Of a stretch of 64,000 bases of DNA, positions 10,901 to 21,423 are shown one piece after another. The notes below the pieces were generated by a model that saw nothing but the letters and a program-made list of their open reading frames with translations, searched no databases and had not been told where the DNA came from. Within the stretch, counting starts at the first letter, position 1, and every line of letters begins with the position of its first letter. A program made the translations under genes and the position numbers. This DNA is from Panaeolus papilionaceus (taxonomy: Eukaryota > Basidiomycota > Agaricomycetes > Agaricales): contig JADNRZ010000013.1 of assembly GCA_015501605.1 (NCBI GenBank), positions 868,001 through 932,000 of the forward strand, written 5' to 3'.

Positions 10901-12580
10901 ACGCCGAGCACAATCTTCAGCCGCAGGGTGATGGACAGGATCAGGGACTCATTCGACATTCTCGAACAGTTCTCGGCTGTTGATTCGGAGGCCAGCGTTG
11001 ACTCGGAGGATGACCCAAAGACCTGGGACGAGGCGAAGGCCGCCCACGACTCAGCAGAATGGTTGAAAGGAGATCGGGACGAGATCAAATCTCTAGAAGA
11101 GATGGGAGTATTCAGATGGGTAAAAAGGTCAGATGTACCTGCTGGACACAAGTTGCTCCGACCAAAACGCGTTTTCAAGCGCAAGAGGGACGAAAAGGGT
11201 AATGTGGTTCGGCATAAAGTACGTATTGTGGTCAAAGGCTTTGAGCAGGTCTATGGACGGGATTACCACAGCACTACCTCACCAACCGCCAGAATGGAAT
11301 CCTGGCGCCTACTCTTCCACATAGCAGCCTCTCTTGACTGGGAAATGTGCCAAACCGATGTGAAAACTGCGTTCCTCTACGGCATCCTGCCCGAAAACGA
11401 AATTCAGTATATGGTACCCCCTGAAGGATGCAACCCACCAGGTGACGGTCAGTATGTGTGGCGCCTAGAACGCGGACTCTATGGTATGAAACAGGCGGGA
11501 CGAATCTGGAACAAGACTTACGATCTCGCGATGAAAGGGTGGGGATTCCAACCTCTTAAATCCGATCCCTGCGTCTACTGGAGGAAACGCGAATCCGGCA
11601 TTGTTATATCTGCCGTCCACGTTGATGACAGTGGTACAATCGCTTCATCCGAGAAAGCTCTCTGCGAGTTTAAGGAGGAGATGAAGAGAAAGTGGGAAAT
11701 CGCCGACCTTGGAGAACCCAAACATATCGTTGGGATTGCAGTTGAGCGGGATCGAAAGAACAAACACATTCACCTATCTCAAACAGCCCTCATCGATCGA
11801 ATTATCAAGCAATTCGGCCAGACTAACGCTCACCCTCTTACAACTCCCGCAGACCCCAGTCTAAAATTGAACAGAGTCCCAAAAGACAAGGTCGACAGAG
11901 CCTTGCAAGCTAAACTCCCATATCGCTCCCTCATCGGCTCACTCTTATACCTCGCCATTGGAACCAGGCCAGATCTTTCATTTGCTATCCAAAATCTATC
12001 CCAGTACCTTGACTGTTACAACCAATCCCACTGGAACGCCGCCATCAGAGTTGTTCGATATCTCAAAGGTACCCGTGACCTCAAACTAACTCTTGGAGGT
12101 CGCAACAGACTCGAGCTTTTTGGCTACACCGACTCGGATTGGGCCCAATGTGAAGATACACGACAGAGCATTGCTGGTTATGGTTTCACACTCGGAGCAG
12201 GCCTTATCAGCTGGTCCGCAAGAAAACAACGCTCGGTTGCAACGTCGTCATGCGAAGCCGAATATGTAGCCGCGTTTGAAGGCGCTAAAGAGGCAATGTG
12301 GCTCAAACAAATTCTCCAAGAATTACAGTTCATATCAAAAGAAATACCACCACACATCTTCTGCGACAATCAAGCGGCCATTATCCTCTCTGAAGACCCA
12401 GCTCTCCACGCGCGTATGAAGCATATGGACATTCGATATCATTACCTTCGAGAACGTGTGAACGAAGGTGACATAACCCTCTCGTACATAAACACATCAG
12501 ACAACATCGCCGACATTTTCACCAAAGCACTACACAAGAAGGTATTCGCGCGACTACGCACCTTCACTGGCTTATCATAG
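7952..12580 (+). CDS. Copia gag-pol polyprotein (1542 aa)
   Basis: A single uninterrupted frame encodes all retrotransposon functions. Domains in order: Gag of the Copia type (about residues 20-240); CCHC zinc knuckle CSNCKVRGHIQKYC (about 255-268); aspartic protease with DSGSS (about 395); pre-integrase zinc region with WHRRLGH (about 530); integrase core with Asp in VWVDLTGP (about 601), Asp in RTDNG (about 663) and Glu in GRVERMHR (about 700); reverse transcriptase from about 1065 with DVKTAFLYG and the catalytic VDD (about 1224); RNase H with GYTDSDW, SCEAEYVA and CDNQAAI (about 1390-1475). The protein ends near TKALHKKVF. All catalytic motifs are present. Gag and Pol share one frame with no frameshift signal, so the Gag:Pol ratio must be set another way. 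Confidence 0.97.
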   Translation: MPTDTETKPRIVETDSSRPSITTLSPPTAFSGTPLSMSKANWRDWKWDIEGALGLSGLWDYILGNVPSPDPATEPRAHRNWTSNDRMARLYIDSAMDRDEARAMDVRSMSPATKLWANLKAKYENAGAVSQFSLLEQVFYIELEDGENLLKSFNSAVDLASQAYGKQLTKNTFQVLALTRMISHLPSLSHIKSTIYSEIHRASKAGDRDTYTIDDIRSLITQRQTEIMTQKRQPTTETALVAAGGKKTKDSPIFCSNCKVRGHIQKYCVKPGGDMEGKDIEESKEARRKDREAAREARDSSKKKNEAHTATTTPAPTANFASFPLESVNVDTHPHLAPLDPYMQDTRESWLTIEEPITSINWADHSTPTSTNALAATTVSQPYRTPISPESSPFIIDSGSSIHLSPHREDFFSLTPISPRAIKGVGGSCIQATGIGNIKLRLSRGSYITLQDALYVPTANVRLLSVYLLARDSKITTHFDDERCWMTQKPSNSPIATGSVIHSRHLYSIDLSSTETLHALTATSTANFNTWHRRLGHANAQAIQEMAKQGIVSGMPTKFSQPPKCDSCILGKQTRASIPKRRTEGEGHGKATKRLEKVWVDLTGPQSTMSRSGMYYIMNIVDDFSSYVWSIPLKAKSDAFKELQAWGRARELEVGYPVHRYRTDNGELKSNEMEEWLKSRGTVHDFTAPNTSAHAGRVERMHRTLMAKARTMRIDAKLPEFLWDEFYLTAAHIHVKTVTRANLDKKTPYELWHGHKPNYSYMREIGCKAFVLIQNDHNPKILERSIECILIGYEPHSKSYRCYHPSTRRVLSSAHVRFIESHEQLPPTPQTTSLKPTSVAHPTPQLNQTLEPDELDYDEDDMYDPSPTEPTTTRTAPETLEDELPIEPAPNPIPQPLQPPPPKRSMRIANAQQNGTTTAAERFQKAVQESRDAETRRKEHREEQRAIRDAQRTFEELPYPNPDDDVTLSLVSELEVLLSSLSVTPSTIFSRRVMDRIRDSFDILEQFSAVDSEASVDSEDDPKTWDEAKAAHDSAEWLKGDRDEIKSLEEMGVFRWVKRSDVPAGHKLLRPKRVFKRKRDEKGNVVRHKVRIVVKGFEQVYGRDYHSTTSPTARMESWRLLFHIAASLDWEMCQTDVKTAFLYGILPENEIQYMVPPEGCNPPGDGQYVWRLERGLYGMKQAGRIWNKTYDLAMKGWGFQPLKSDPCVYWRKRESGIVISAVHVDDSGTIASSEKALCEFKEEMKRKWEIADLGEPKHIVGIAVERDRKNKHIHLSQTALIDRIIKQFGQTNAHPLTTPADPSLKLNRVPKDKVDRALQAKLPYRSLIGSLLYLAIGTRPDLSFAIQNLSQYLDCYNQSHWNAAIRVVRYLKGTRDLKLTLGGRNRLELFGYTDSDWAQCEDTRQSIAGYGFTLGAGLISWSARKQRSVATSSCEAEYVAAFEGAKEAMWLKQILQELQFISKEIPPHIFCDNQAAIILSEDPALHARMKHMDIRYHYLRERVNEGDITLSYINTSDNIADIFTKALHKKVFARLRTFTGLS

Positions 12581-12624
12581 ATTCCAGAGGACAGGAGGAG
12601 TATAAACTCACCGTTGACCGCGTT

Positions 12625-12633
12625 GAGGAGGAG
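12625..12633 (+). other. Polypurine tract
   Basis: GAGGAGGAG directly precedes the 3' LTR, as expected for the plus-strand primer of reverse transcription. Confidence 0.6.
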
Positions 12634-12978
12634 TGTTGAGATTGTAATCTCAGGGACACCGACGAATCAACGGATCGGAGACGGGATGTCTCTGATCCAC
12701 CTTATTCTTTCTCTCTTTATTTAATGGACGGACAATCGTAGTGTACAAACGGTCTTTGTAGTATAGTTTTGTATATGTACCCGTTCATCTTCTCCCGGAC
12801 ACCTCAGTTCGTTATACCACGACTGAGGTGAGCCACTTTCTTCTTATCATCCCTCACACGACATCGGACTGACTTATCTGTAGTATATTATTCTATTCTA
12901 CAGGTACTATGCTTTGTATAGTTCGTTATACCACGACTGAGTATATTATTCTATTCTACAGGGATTATTACTTCAACA
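12634..12978 (+). repeat. 3' LTR of the Copia element
   Basis: 345 bases, identical by eye to 7402-7746. It is followed directly by the second copy of the target duplication ATGGA (12979-12983). Confidence 0.97.
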
Positions 12979-13996
12979 ATGGAGCGAGCGAGCCAAGGCT
13001 GCTGGCGAAGAACGCTTCTCGCAACTCAGAGACGAGATTTGGGTGGTACGTACTCCGCATGTTACCATCATTCAATCCAAACTATCATCGTAGCTTTGGC
13101 TTACGATGTCTTTCCTGTCTCTAGGACCTTCATGACCCTGATAAAGTCTTGACTCGGTTTTTAAACACTCACGAGTCTGCGCTGGATGTTCTCAGCGCAG
13201 CTGTATCTTGGATGGAAGAAAAACGAAAGGAGGCGACGTTGTACGATGCGTATGACCCTCAATACTCGGGAGAACCCAACGAAGCACCTTTTGGGCCCCA
13301 TCTATACCAGGATTTACTCGACCGCATTCAGAACGTGCAGCAGCAGAAAAACAATCTGGAGAGCGAACTCGCAGAACCCGAGGTACAATCACATCCTGAG
13401 CTAAAGATGCTGTTGGAGAAGCAGTTGAAGGCGGATACTCAGCTTCTGAGGAAATTCGAGACTCAGCTTATTGAATTTGGCGACCCCCCTGATGGTTTCG
13501 AGCGCGTTATACCACTTAGACAAGCCATCATCGAGAAGCACCTCGAGCCAATAATACCTGCTGCGCCTCCCGTCCCAGAGCCAACCACACCAGCAAAAAC
13601 CGGTGCTTCTCCCCTCAAACGCGTATTGGGTCGAGGCATCAAAACCGTGAAAACGAAGTTTGAGCGGCGTAAGTGAGATGGGAGATTACCTTTCAGGGCA
13701 CCGTTGGTGCCTTCCTCTCTTACCTTGCACCGAATCCTCCTGTCCCTTGTATTCATCATTTTATTATCTGCTAATGCATTAGGTTTAGAATGTATTGCGA
13801 CTGCGCCTTGTGAGTGAATTTGTTAGATGGGTCTAGGCAGGGTCTAAGTGATTGAGAAAAGTGGTCGAAATGATTCGGGTACGTGCAGTCTCCATACCCC
13901 GTTGGATCTGATTCTTATCTCAATCGTACTATAAAAGAGGTTACGTTGACACTCTTCTGATACCAGGCTAACTGAATACTTTTATATGCAAGCGAA

Positions 13997-15383
13997 ATGT
14001 CAGATGAAGAACGACCGGCTGTACGACGTTTCAAGGACACGACGATCAGACCTGTCAAGAATAAAGAGATCGATAGTTTCAAGGAGCGTGTGTACTTGTG
14101 AGTTCTCTCTACCAGTTTGTACATATCGTTATCGAAACTGATTGCATGACGTGGATTTTTAATCTCAGGTTGATGGGACCCATAGGTTCTGGGAAAAGCA
14201 GCGTAAGTGGCTCTAAATCTGCAACAGTACTATATTACCATATCACACCGGATAGTTCATAGAAGCACTGGCTGGGAATGACGATTTGAAGATTTCGAAG
14301 GACCAACTGGATAGCTACACACAGACCATGACTGCGTACAAATTGGTCGATTATTCACTCCTGGATGGGTCGGACCTCCCCCCTGATGGACCTCGGACCA
14401 ACATCATTGATACGCCCGGGTTCTCTGATAGCAAAGTGTCCGAGTTCGAAATTATCCAGATGGTTAATAACTGGCTGAAAACTCACAAGTTTGCCTCATT
14501 AATCATATATGTATGTCTGAATTTCTAATAATAAGCTTCGACCCCCAGGTGCGAAAACATACACACCATATTTTACCTGTGCCCTATCACTGATACCAGG
14601 CTATCTGGGAGCAAACGGCGGACGATTGAAATGCTGAAGCTGTTGACTGGTATCAACACACAAACGAAAGGGTCAGTTGTTGTCGTCACAACGATGTGGG
14701 ACAGATTGTGGAATGAACGAGGGAAGATCGCTGCTGAGGGCCGCTTTACACAACTCAGGGACGATATCTGGGCAGTAAGTGCGGCTTCTTTGCTTCTGAT
14801 TCATGGAAATATCACGACCTTTGGAACTCAATCTTCTTCAACTAAACTACTATATTATTAGGACCTCCGAGACAGCCATCAAGTCGTAACAAAATTTTGG
14901 AACACCCACGAATCCGCGCTGGACATTGTCAATGCTACAATGGATTGGAAAGATGACCAAAATCAGCTCTACGAGGATGGCCAACCATCCGCATACGACG
15001 CGTACGACCTAAAGCATTGCGGACCCCCAGAGCAAGCCCCCTTCGGACCCCATCTGTACCAGGACCTCCTCGATCGCATTCAAAGTGTCCAACAGCTGAC
15101 ACTAAGCGCAGAAACACAGTTGGCAGGACCTGATGCGAGATCAAACTCGGAGCTCAAGCGGCTTTTGAAACAGCAGCTGAGAAGGGATAGGGCACTTTTG
15201 GAGAAGTTTGAGAGGCAACTGATTGACTTTGGACAACCGCCTGAGGGTTTCGAGAGGGTTACACCGCTCCTCCAAGCCATTAAGGCGAAGAATTATGACG
15301 TGGAGCGAACACCACTCTCAGCGCTCAAGAGCGCCTTTAGAGGACTTATGACTGTCAAAAATAAGATGAAACGAAGGAAATAG
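13997..15383 (+). CDS. P-loop GTPase paralogue 2 (AIG1/GIMAP-like fungal family), intact
   Basis: Predicted cytosolic GTP-binding protein of unknown function, 371 aa. Five exons: 13997-14097, 14169-14202, 14256-14488, 14549-14774 and 14862-15383; all phases fit. P-loop GPIGSGKS at about residues 37-44, DTPGFSD from residue 97, strand SVVVVTTMWD with the G4 position TMWD at 171-174 (Met where Lys is usual). A conserved block CPITDTRLSGSKRRTI precedes G4. The C-terminal 170 residues are helical with a shared LYQDLLDRIQ motif and end in a basic tail (KNKMKRRK). No membrane segment or signal peptide. It lies 320 bases after paralogue 1, same strand, so the pair is a tandem duplication. Assignment to the AIG1/GIMAP class rests on motif layout only. 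Confidence 0.85.
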
Positions 15384-16863
15384 TAAATACTTCGAAAATC
15401 AAACACCTGATTGTTGGTTCGTTGAATCGTTTTTGTCTCGCTTCGTTCCTCACAGTTGTTGTTTATGCGTATCGCCATGTTTTCGTGTTTTTGTCCTTAG
15501 CTCGACCTTGTCAATCTCGAGCGGTGCCCTCTGCCCAGCACAAGCCGAGACTCAACGGGACATTGTTCCAAGGCACGTTTCATGGACATTAATAGGAATA
15601 GACTAACTATCTCATCGTCACTCTGCTCCGCAACTTGAGGACTGCGCGTGTTATACACGTTTTCCATCGCGTACACTGGCAGGAGCCGTGCTGATCATAA
15701 GACGATACTTAACTTAAATGGGTCTTAGTGAGCTGATGTTTTCATTATCAATGGGTCTTTGGACGAGCTCTAGAGTCGATGATCAGACGTGAATGTTTGA
15801 ATATTTACCTCTGCGAAGCAGGCCTTAGATAGTCTAAGAATCGAAGCTTGACACTGAGCGAGGGAAAGAAGGGATGCAGTCAACTCGAGAAAAAACATTT
15901 CAGTCCTGTCAGTACCAAACGAGTAGCCATTCAGACGCTCTATCCCCCGCAGGTACTTTGCCATCAATCCTGTTCCATCCGGTCTGTTCAAAGATCATTC
16001 ATGCATTATGAGTCTTCAGATCTTCAGATATCTAACGGATCATGAGGCTGATGCCGACAACTCACATCATCGGAGATTATACCCTACACTGGATCATAAA
16101 AATTTGACTGACCATCTCTCATCCTGACTCGAGAAAAAGAGTTTATGTTGGACTGACAGTGGTTGACGCCTCACTTATTCTTGTCATTATAAATTTAAAT
16201 TCTCAATTTTCCTGTCTTCTTTCCTTCAATTCCACCCTTCATATGTCCTTCCAGACGCAGAGATAGTGCAGTGTCACCCAACATTCTATATACACCGTTG
16301 GTTCCCCGGGTTGCCGGGGCGCACTATCCACTCCACATTGATCTCCTTCATCCTCTAAAATCGGGTTGCGGTGACGTTTAGATCTTCCGACGTCACTGTC
16401 CGTTACTACTTGTTACCCTTTGCCCTGTGTATGTAGCCCACCACCCACCATTCACCGTCCCTTCATAGCTTTTTTTTCCGTCGGATTATTCACGCTTTTT
16501 GTTTTTCTGAAGTCCCCACCACCCGCAAAACACAGGAATTAAAGGCAGGAAATAAAGGGAACGCGTTGCTAAGCGGGTGGGTTCCCAGACACTATAACGG
16601 GCATCATTCAAGCTAGGGATCTCAAATCACATCTCATCTAGGTGGGCACTTGATCTATTTGCTTAAATCTGTCCTGTCTCTATGTAGAGAGACAGTAATA
16701 TGATATATGAATGTCAGTATGGATTGGCTGACTGTCACTTGATCCTTTCTCTCTCTTCCTTCTTGACCACCATCATCACCTTCACGTCTTGCCCATTCAC
16801 GCACCGCGTCGCTCACCGCCGGTTCTTCTAGTTTTTGTCACTATCATTAGCGCGAGTTCATGA
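15384..16863. other. Intergenic, no gene seen
   Basis: About 1.5 kb with pyrimidine-rich stretches toward its right end (upstream of the gene at 16864). Open frames are short and without recognisable content. Confidence 0.5.
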
Positions 16864-19010
16864 ATGCCACCCATACAGCTCTTTTCTGCCCTCGACACTC
16901 CCTCAACTTCAAATTCGAGTATAGCCAGCTACGAAGCGCGATGTAATTTGGTGAATGCGGAGGTTATTCTGGGTGGTATAGCTAATGGTAGGGCTCGGAT
17001 GGGACTCAAGAGTCATCGCGATACTGGCTGGTACAAGCATGAGGGAGAAGGTGAAGGTTCTCGGTCTGACTACGTTGAGGGTGAAAGGCGTAAACGGGGC
17101 AAGGAGATCGAGAAAGGGATGGAAAGAGACAAGGCCGTTGCGCGTGTTGGGCTAAACAAGAGTGCCAGACTCGTGTTGGATATTATTGGCATCGCTCAGG
17201 TATGTTGTGTCCACCAGTTGTGGCTTTATCGATCGTCACCTTGAAGCCATGTTGACCTTGACTCCATAATTTTTTTTCGCTCCCTCGACGACGACCCTGA
17301 ATTCCTTACTCGCTTCTCCTTCCATCCTGATTTCATCGATGACGTTGTGAACCCATTCGGCGTTATCTGGCCAATGCGGTGTTGATTTATGATGTACCTG
17401 CGATCAATCCCCGGTGTATCCAATGCCATCCATCCACCCTCTTACGGCGACAACTTTAATTTAATGGCTCTATTGGTCTATTTTTGGTCGTGTGGCCTGC
17501 TCTAATCTGAATCTGCCTCGTGTTCGTCTCGGGTCTTACTTGCTTCGCGGCTTGCTTGGTGATTCTGGGCAATGGCCGATATTCTTCATTCTGTCCGACT
17601 ATCCCATCACGTACCATTGCACCTGATGTTCGATCAACCTTGGTACCCCATTTCATGACATGTGCTCTGATGGAACGAAAACTCCATACGACTGCAAACC
17701 CATGTAGCGAGCAGGCAAATACCGTGCGCAGTGCCGTGAAATCGCCGACAGTGCATTCCAACTCGTCAACGCCATTGACGCAGGTGTCCAACACAAAGTC
17801 GTGGATATCTCGAACGTGTTGAAAGATCACGTCGAGAGACTGAATCGGTGAGTTTAATTCACCGTTGGCGCTCAAGCTTTGGTTTCACACACGCGAATTA
17901 CTGACTGACTACAACGACACTAGAGACCTCGAAGTCATCGTAAACACCCTCAAGCCATACGCGTCGCAATCATGGTGGACGCGAATTCGATCGAATTCGA
18001 ATCCAAGAGCCCATCTAGAACCCCATCGATCTCACACTTCCCATCCACACCATCACGAGGCAGCCCACAGCAGTACCAAGCTACCCCAGTCAGCTGCAGG
18101 TGCCGCTTCTGATCCCTTCGAGCAGTGCCTCTCGATTCTCCGGACCCGCACCGAGCTGTACTCGTTACTCATCAGCTGCTGCCTCGCCCAATCTGATCGA
18201 CAAGCTGAACTGAGAGCGAGGTATACGGAGCTGACGGGGGGACCGTTACGGAGATCGGTCACGGTGGAGAATGGAAAGGCGAAGGAGAGGGGGCATAGGA
18301 GGTTTGTTAGCGAGGGAGATGTGGGGGTGGAGAAATCGAAGGCGAAGGAGAAGGGCAAGACGGAGAAAGAGCACCAGAAGGTTAGGATGGGGGGTGTGGA
18401 GAGCAAGATGAAGACGAAGATGAAGAACGCGCGGATCGAGGACGAGGAGCTTCCCCCGACGAATACCTCCGAAGACCTGTTTAACAGGTACAGAGCGCAG
18501 TCTTGGGGTGAGATTGATAACCCTACTGTCACTGTTCGACCGCCGACCCCGCCTCGGGGTCGGAAATCCGCTTCAAAGCTTAAACGAAAGCCTCGGGTTC
18601 GTGAAGTGTCGGAGTCAACGCCGACATTCGTCCCAGCACTCACTCAGACGACTCAGACGACCCGTACACGGGCTCATAGCATCACTAATCCCATCACTTC
18701 GAATTCGAATTCGACTCCCCAACTCGCCCCCCTGAATCAATCTCATTATCGAACCCCATACATCGCTGTCAAGCGTCAGCCCGTGTTCCCTGCCAGTCAT
18801 CCTATGCATCAGCCTCTTCATAAGACCGCCCATGTTTCGCCACCCCATATGACGGCGCCTGCGATGCGGTTCCTTCGAAGTCGAAGTGCCAGTGCTTCAG
18901 CTGTACCTCTGACCCAGCGTCAGAGTCAGAATTATCCGCGATTGGCACCGAGGGCTGGTGTGTATGGGTTTGGGCCAGGATATGCGAATGTTTCGCAGGG
19001 GAGGGTTTGA
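16864..19010 (+). CDS. Helical-domain protein with long disordered C-terminus
   Basis: Not firmly recognised. Exons 16864-17199, 17708-17847 and 17924-19010 are in phase (520 aa). The 508-base first intron is long for this genome but joins frames exactly. Residues about 95-185 are amphipathic helices: SARLVLDIIGIAQ, then YRAQCREIADSAFQLVNAID, VLKDHVERLN, then DLEVIVNTLKPYASQSWW. This pattern resembles the four-helix adaptor (MLKL-NTD-like, HeLo-related) often seen at the N-terminus of agaricomycete kinases and NLR-like proteins. The remainder is low complexity: a Lys/Glu-rich segment, a TPPRGRKSASKLKRKPR basic patch and Ser/Thr/Pro/Gln-rich sequence. No kinase or NACHT domain follows. The helical-bundle assignment is inference from pattern; the start codon is the first in-frame ATG. 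Confidence 0.6.
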
Positions 19011-19611
19011 CTAGTTCATTTCCCATTGATTTCTTTGATGAAGCTGGTATGCGGGGGTTATGCACGTTTTCGTGGTCTTACTGCGTTGGTGGATGCTCGA
19101 GTACTTTATTTTCGTAATATGTCCTTTTTTCCCCTTTTTTTCTATCCGAGTCCTTAGGTTTCAGCTCCGCTATGTTATGTTTTAGTACTATGCTTATTTC
19201 ATCCTTTATTATGTTCGTTTACTTTCGTAGTTATGTTATGTACTTTATTACTTTACCTTTTTACGTTGTGATTGTATCAGTGTTGAAGCTTTGAAGCTCG
19301 CGGTGTTATTGCTTTGTTTAGAATTGAGGTAGATTTGGCCAGCCAGTGAGTGCACGATCGTGGCATGGCCGGGGGCCCCCCCTGGCTATCAACGCATCAG
19401 CATCCATATTGCTGCGTGATGCCTTCAGAATGACCGTGCGCAGTGCCATCGGAGCCCCCTCACGCTATCGAAAACTTTGAACGTACTGGGAAGCGACTCA
19501 ATCCCGCTCACTGATGATCTGAATTAAACTTCCAAGTACACTCTTACATGTCTATCAATGCTACATGCCTCTACAAATACCATACTCCTACCGCCAAATA
19601 TCCAAAGTTCC
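19011..19611. other. Intergenic, convergent 3' ends
   Basis: About 600 bases between the 3' ends of convergent genes. A T-rich stretch (19090-19270) follows the upstream gene. No gene seen. Confidence 0.55.
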
Positions 19612-20744
19612 TTAATCAACTACCAGTTGGTTGTGGTATATAATGATTCTGTTAGGGGCACCGCATAGTTGACTAGCATCACCCAGGCACGGCATATTGC
19701 ATTGGGTGAATTCGGTTGATTGACCGGGGGGGTAGGTGACGTTTCCGCACCAGCATTCCCTTGATAAAAGATAAGATTGGTTTTCGAGTCAGTCTCAATT
19801 CAAGATGGTGTGAAAAAATCCGAGGGCGTTGAATTTGAACGTACTGTCCCCATTCTACTCCAGCTGAGGTGTAACCAGCGGCGCCACAGCCGTTGATGCA
19901 GGCGCCGATCGTCATTTGTTCGGGGGGGATGGGTGTGGCGGGCCAGCGACGCAGAATGCGGTTTCCGCCGTATCTGCAGTTCGTCGTTATCAGTAAGTTA
20001 TTTTCAGGGGTATACGAAAGCGTCGGCTTACTGCCACATGTCGTCTCTAGAGGAATAATAGTGCATTTAAATATAATCCAATAAAAGCACAGGAGAGATT
20101 CAACGTACTGCCAACATTGCGTTCTCAGCCAACCATTGTACAAAGTCGGTGCACTAGCTGGTCCCCGCGTATATGCTCGAACGCCTGTAGCAAAGATCCG
20201 GATCGCATTTGGCCCGCCGCATGTTTGTTGAGCGTCTCCTTGACAGGGCATGTTGCATGATTGGGACTGGCCGTAGTCGTACAGGAATCCGTTACCACAG
20301 TCTAAGGATGCATTTTCAGGGTCAATAAATAAAACTCGAAAGAGCGCTGAGAGGTTACGCACAACACTCTGATCCGTATTCAACTCCAGCAAGAGCGAAG
20401 CCGGAACTGGTACAGTAGCCAATGCACACTTCTGGGGTCATGGGCGACGAGGGTGTTGGCATACCATAGTGGAGAACACGAGGAGCCGAGTCGCTGTTCT
20501 TGATTAATGATCATAAACTTTGAAGTAGTTGGGGATATGACGCCTACGTGTAGCACCCTAAGTTAGTATAGCGTTTCTCAAGGTTCACGGTCGATGCTGC
20601 TGCCTAGTAGTATGAGGGAGATCAATGGATGGTTTAAACTTGATACGCAGGCTGTAGTGATGTTCGACGTACAACTAAAGGACTTGTCGACAGCAATCCG
20701 GAGAAGATGGCGAGAAAAACTGGTATGAATAGAGCTTTTGCCAT
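19612..20744 (-). CDS. Secreted protein with two WSC domains
   Basis: Predicted secreted carbohydrate-binding protein, 242 aa. Exons: 20744-20673 (signal peptide MAKALFIPVFLAIFSGLLS), 20603-20548, 20493-20363, 20301-20109, 19973-19845 and 19759-19612; all phases fit. WSC domain 1 begins near LGCYTDSAPRV and runs through CIGYCTSSGFALAGVEYG and ECYCGNGF to MPCQGDAQQTCGGPNAI. WSC domain 2 has YGGNRILRRW, TIGACINGCGAAGYTSAGVE, QECWCGN and MPCLGDASQLCGAPNRI. Cysteine spacing is complete in both. There is no transmembrane segment or Ser/Thr stalk, so this is not a Wsc1-type stress sensor but a free WSC protein, as is common in wood- and litter-decay fungi. Confidence 0.9.
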
Positions 20745-21423
20745 GACTGGAGGGAATGGGGGTACAGCTGGAGTACGAAATCAAACCAAAGTCTTTGTCT
20801 CGTCTTTTAAGTAGTTCAAGTGTTACCCCGCTCACCTGACCCTAGCACATTCACTGTCAAGAATTTCTGCTTCGAATTCGTTCATTAGCAGCAAATGAAT
20901 TGAAGGAACACAAAGCTTTTGATCAGCGCAAGGTTTTCTTTAGACAGTATTCAGGCACCGCATGACTGTCTGTTCATTTTGTCAACGCGTGAACAAGTTT
21001 GGTACAATGTATTTTCAGTTTGATAGGTCAGGGAGGACGGCCACTGTCTTATTATGGGATGACGAGTTTAGTTTATGAGATGAATTTCCGTTGAAGGTGT
21101 CTCAAGTTTTATTCAATCGAATTCCTCGTTTGATTGGCCTTGTTCTCTCACTTTCTTAAAAACACGCCCCTGATAGGTAGCATCGATTGTTGGTACAGAA
21201 ATTCGTTAGCTTGCATGGTGATTTACCCAGCTCGGATCAGCGCCTGAGCCTGAACCTGAGATGAAACCACCAACCGTATATTCCGTCGATTCTTTTACTA
21301 GTTTTAGATAAATCGCGTCCCTGAGTGCAGGTAAACCCCCAAACTCCATTTACGCGTCCTGAAATATGTTTACAAAACCCTCATGGTATCACGCTAATTT
21401 GATAATTTAAATACATTAGATTC
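20745..21423. other. Intergenic, no gene seen
   Basis: About 680 bases holding the WSC gene promoter and the 3' flank of the next minus-strand gene. No supported coding region. Confidence 0.5.

Larger units (their letters stand above)
7402..12978 (+). mobile_element. Full-length Ty1/Copia LTR retrotransposon
   Basis: A 5577-base element: 345-base LTR, primer-binding site, one gag-pol reading frame, polypurine tract and second 345-base LTR. By eye the two LTRs are identical at every base, and both end in TGTTGA...TCAACA. The target duplication ATGGA is perfect (7397-7401 and 12979-12983). The coding region is open over 1542 codons. Identical LTRs, an intact frame and an uneroded host gene all indicate a very recent, probably still competent insertion. 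The domain order integrase, then reverse transcriptase, then RNase H defines Copia rather than Gypsy. Confidence 0.97.
6653..13676 (+). pseudogene. P-loop GTPase paralogue 1, interrupted by a Copia retrotransposon
   Basis: First of four paralogues of a P-loop GTPase family in this window, reminiscent of AIG1/GIMAP-type GTPases. Host exons: 6653-6750, 6817-6850, 6917-7167, 7238-7401 continuing at 12984-13045, and 13125-13676. Exon 2 carries the P-loop GPIGAGKS, exon 3 DTPGFSD (G3), and exon 4 the hydrophobic strand ending VVTTMWD (G4 position). The element sits inside exon 4. Once the insert and one copy of the ATGGA duplication are ignored, the exon reads on in frame and all five exons are open (1161 bases, 386 codons). 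There are no other frameshifts or stops, so the gene was intact until recently. As it stands, no full-length GTPase can be made. Downstream coding (LYQDLLDRIQ, basic tail) matches paralogue 2. Confidence 0.9.

Noticed and set aside
17297..18643. Long minus-strand frames opposite the helical-domain gene, including one of 196 codons at 18053-18643
   Set aside because: They are antisense shadows of a GC-rich coding exon with no splice sites or domains.
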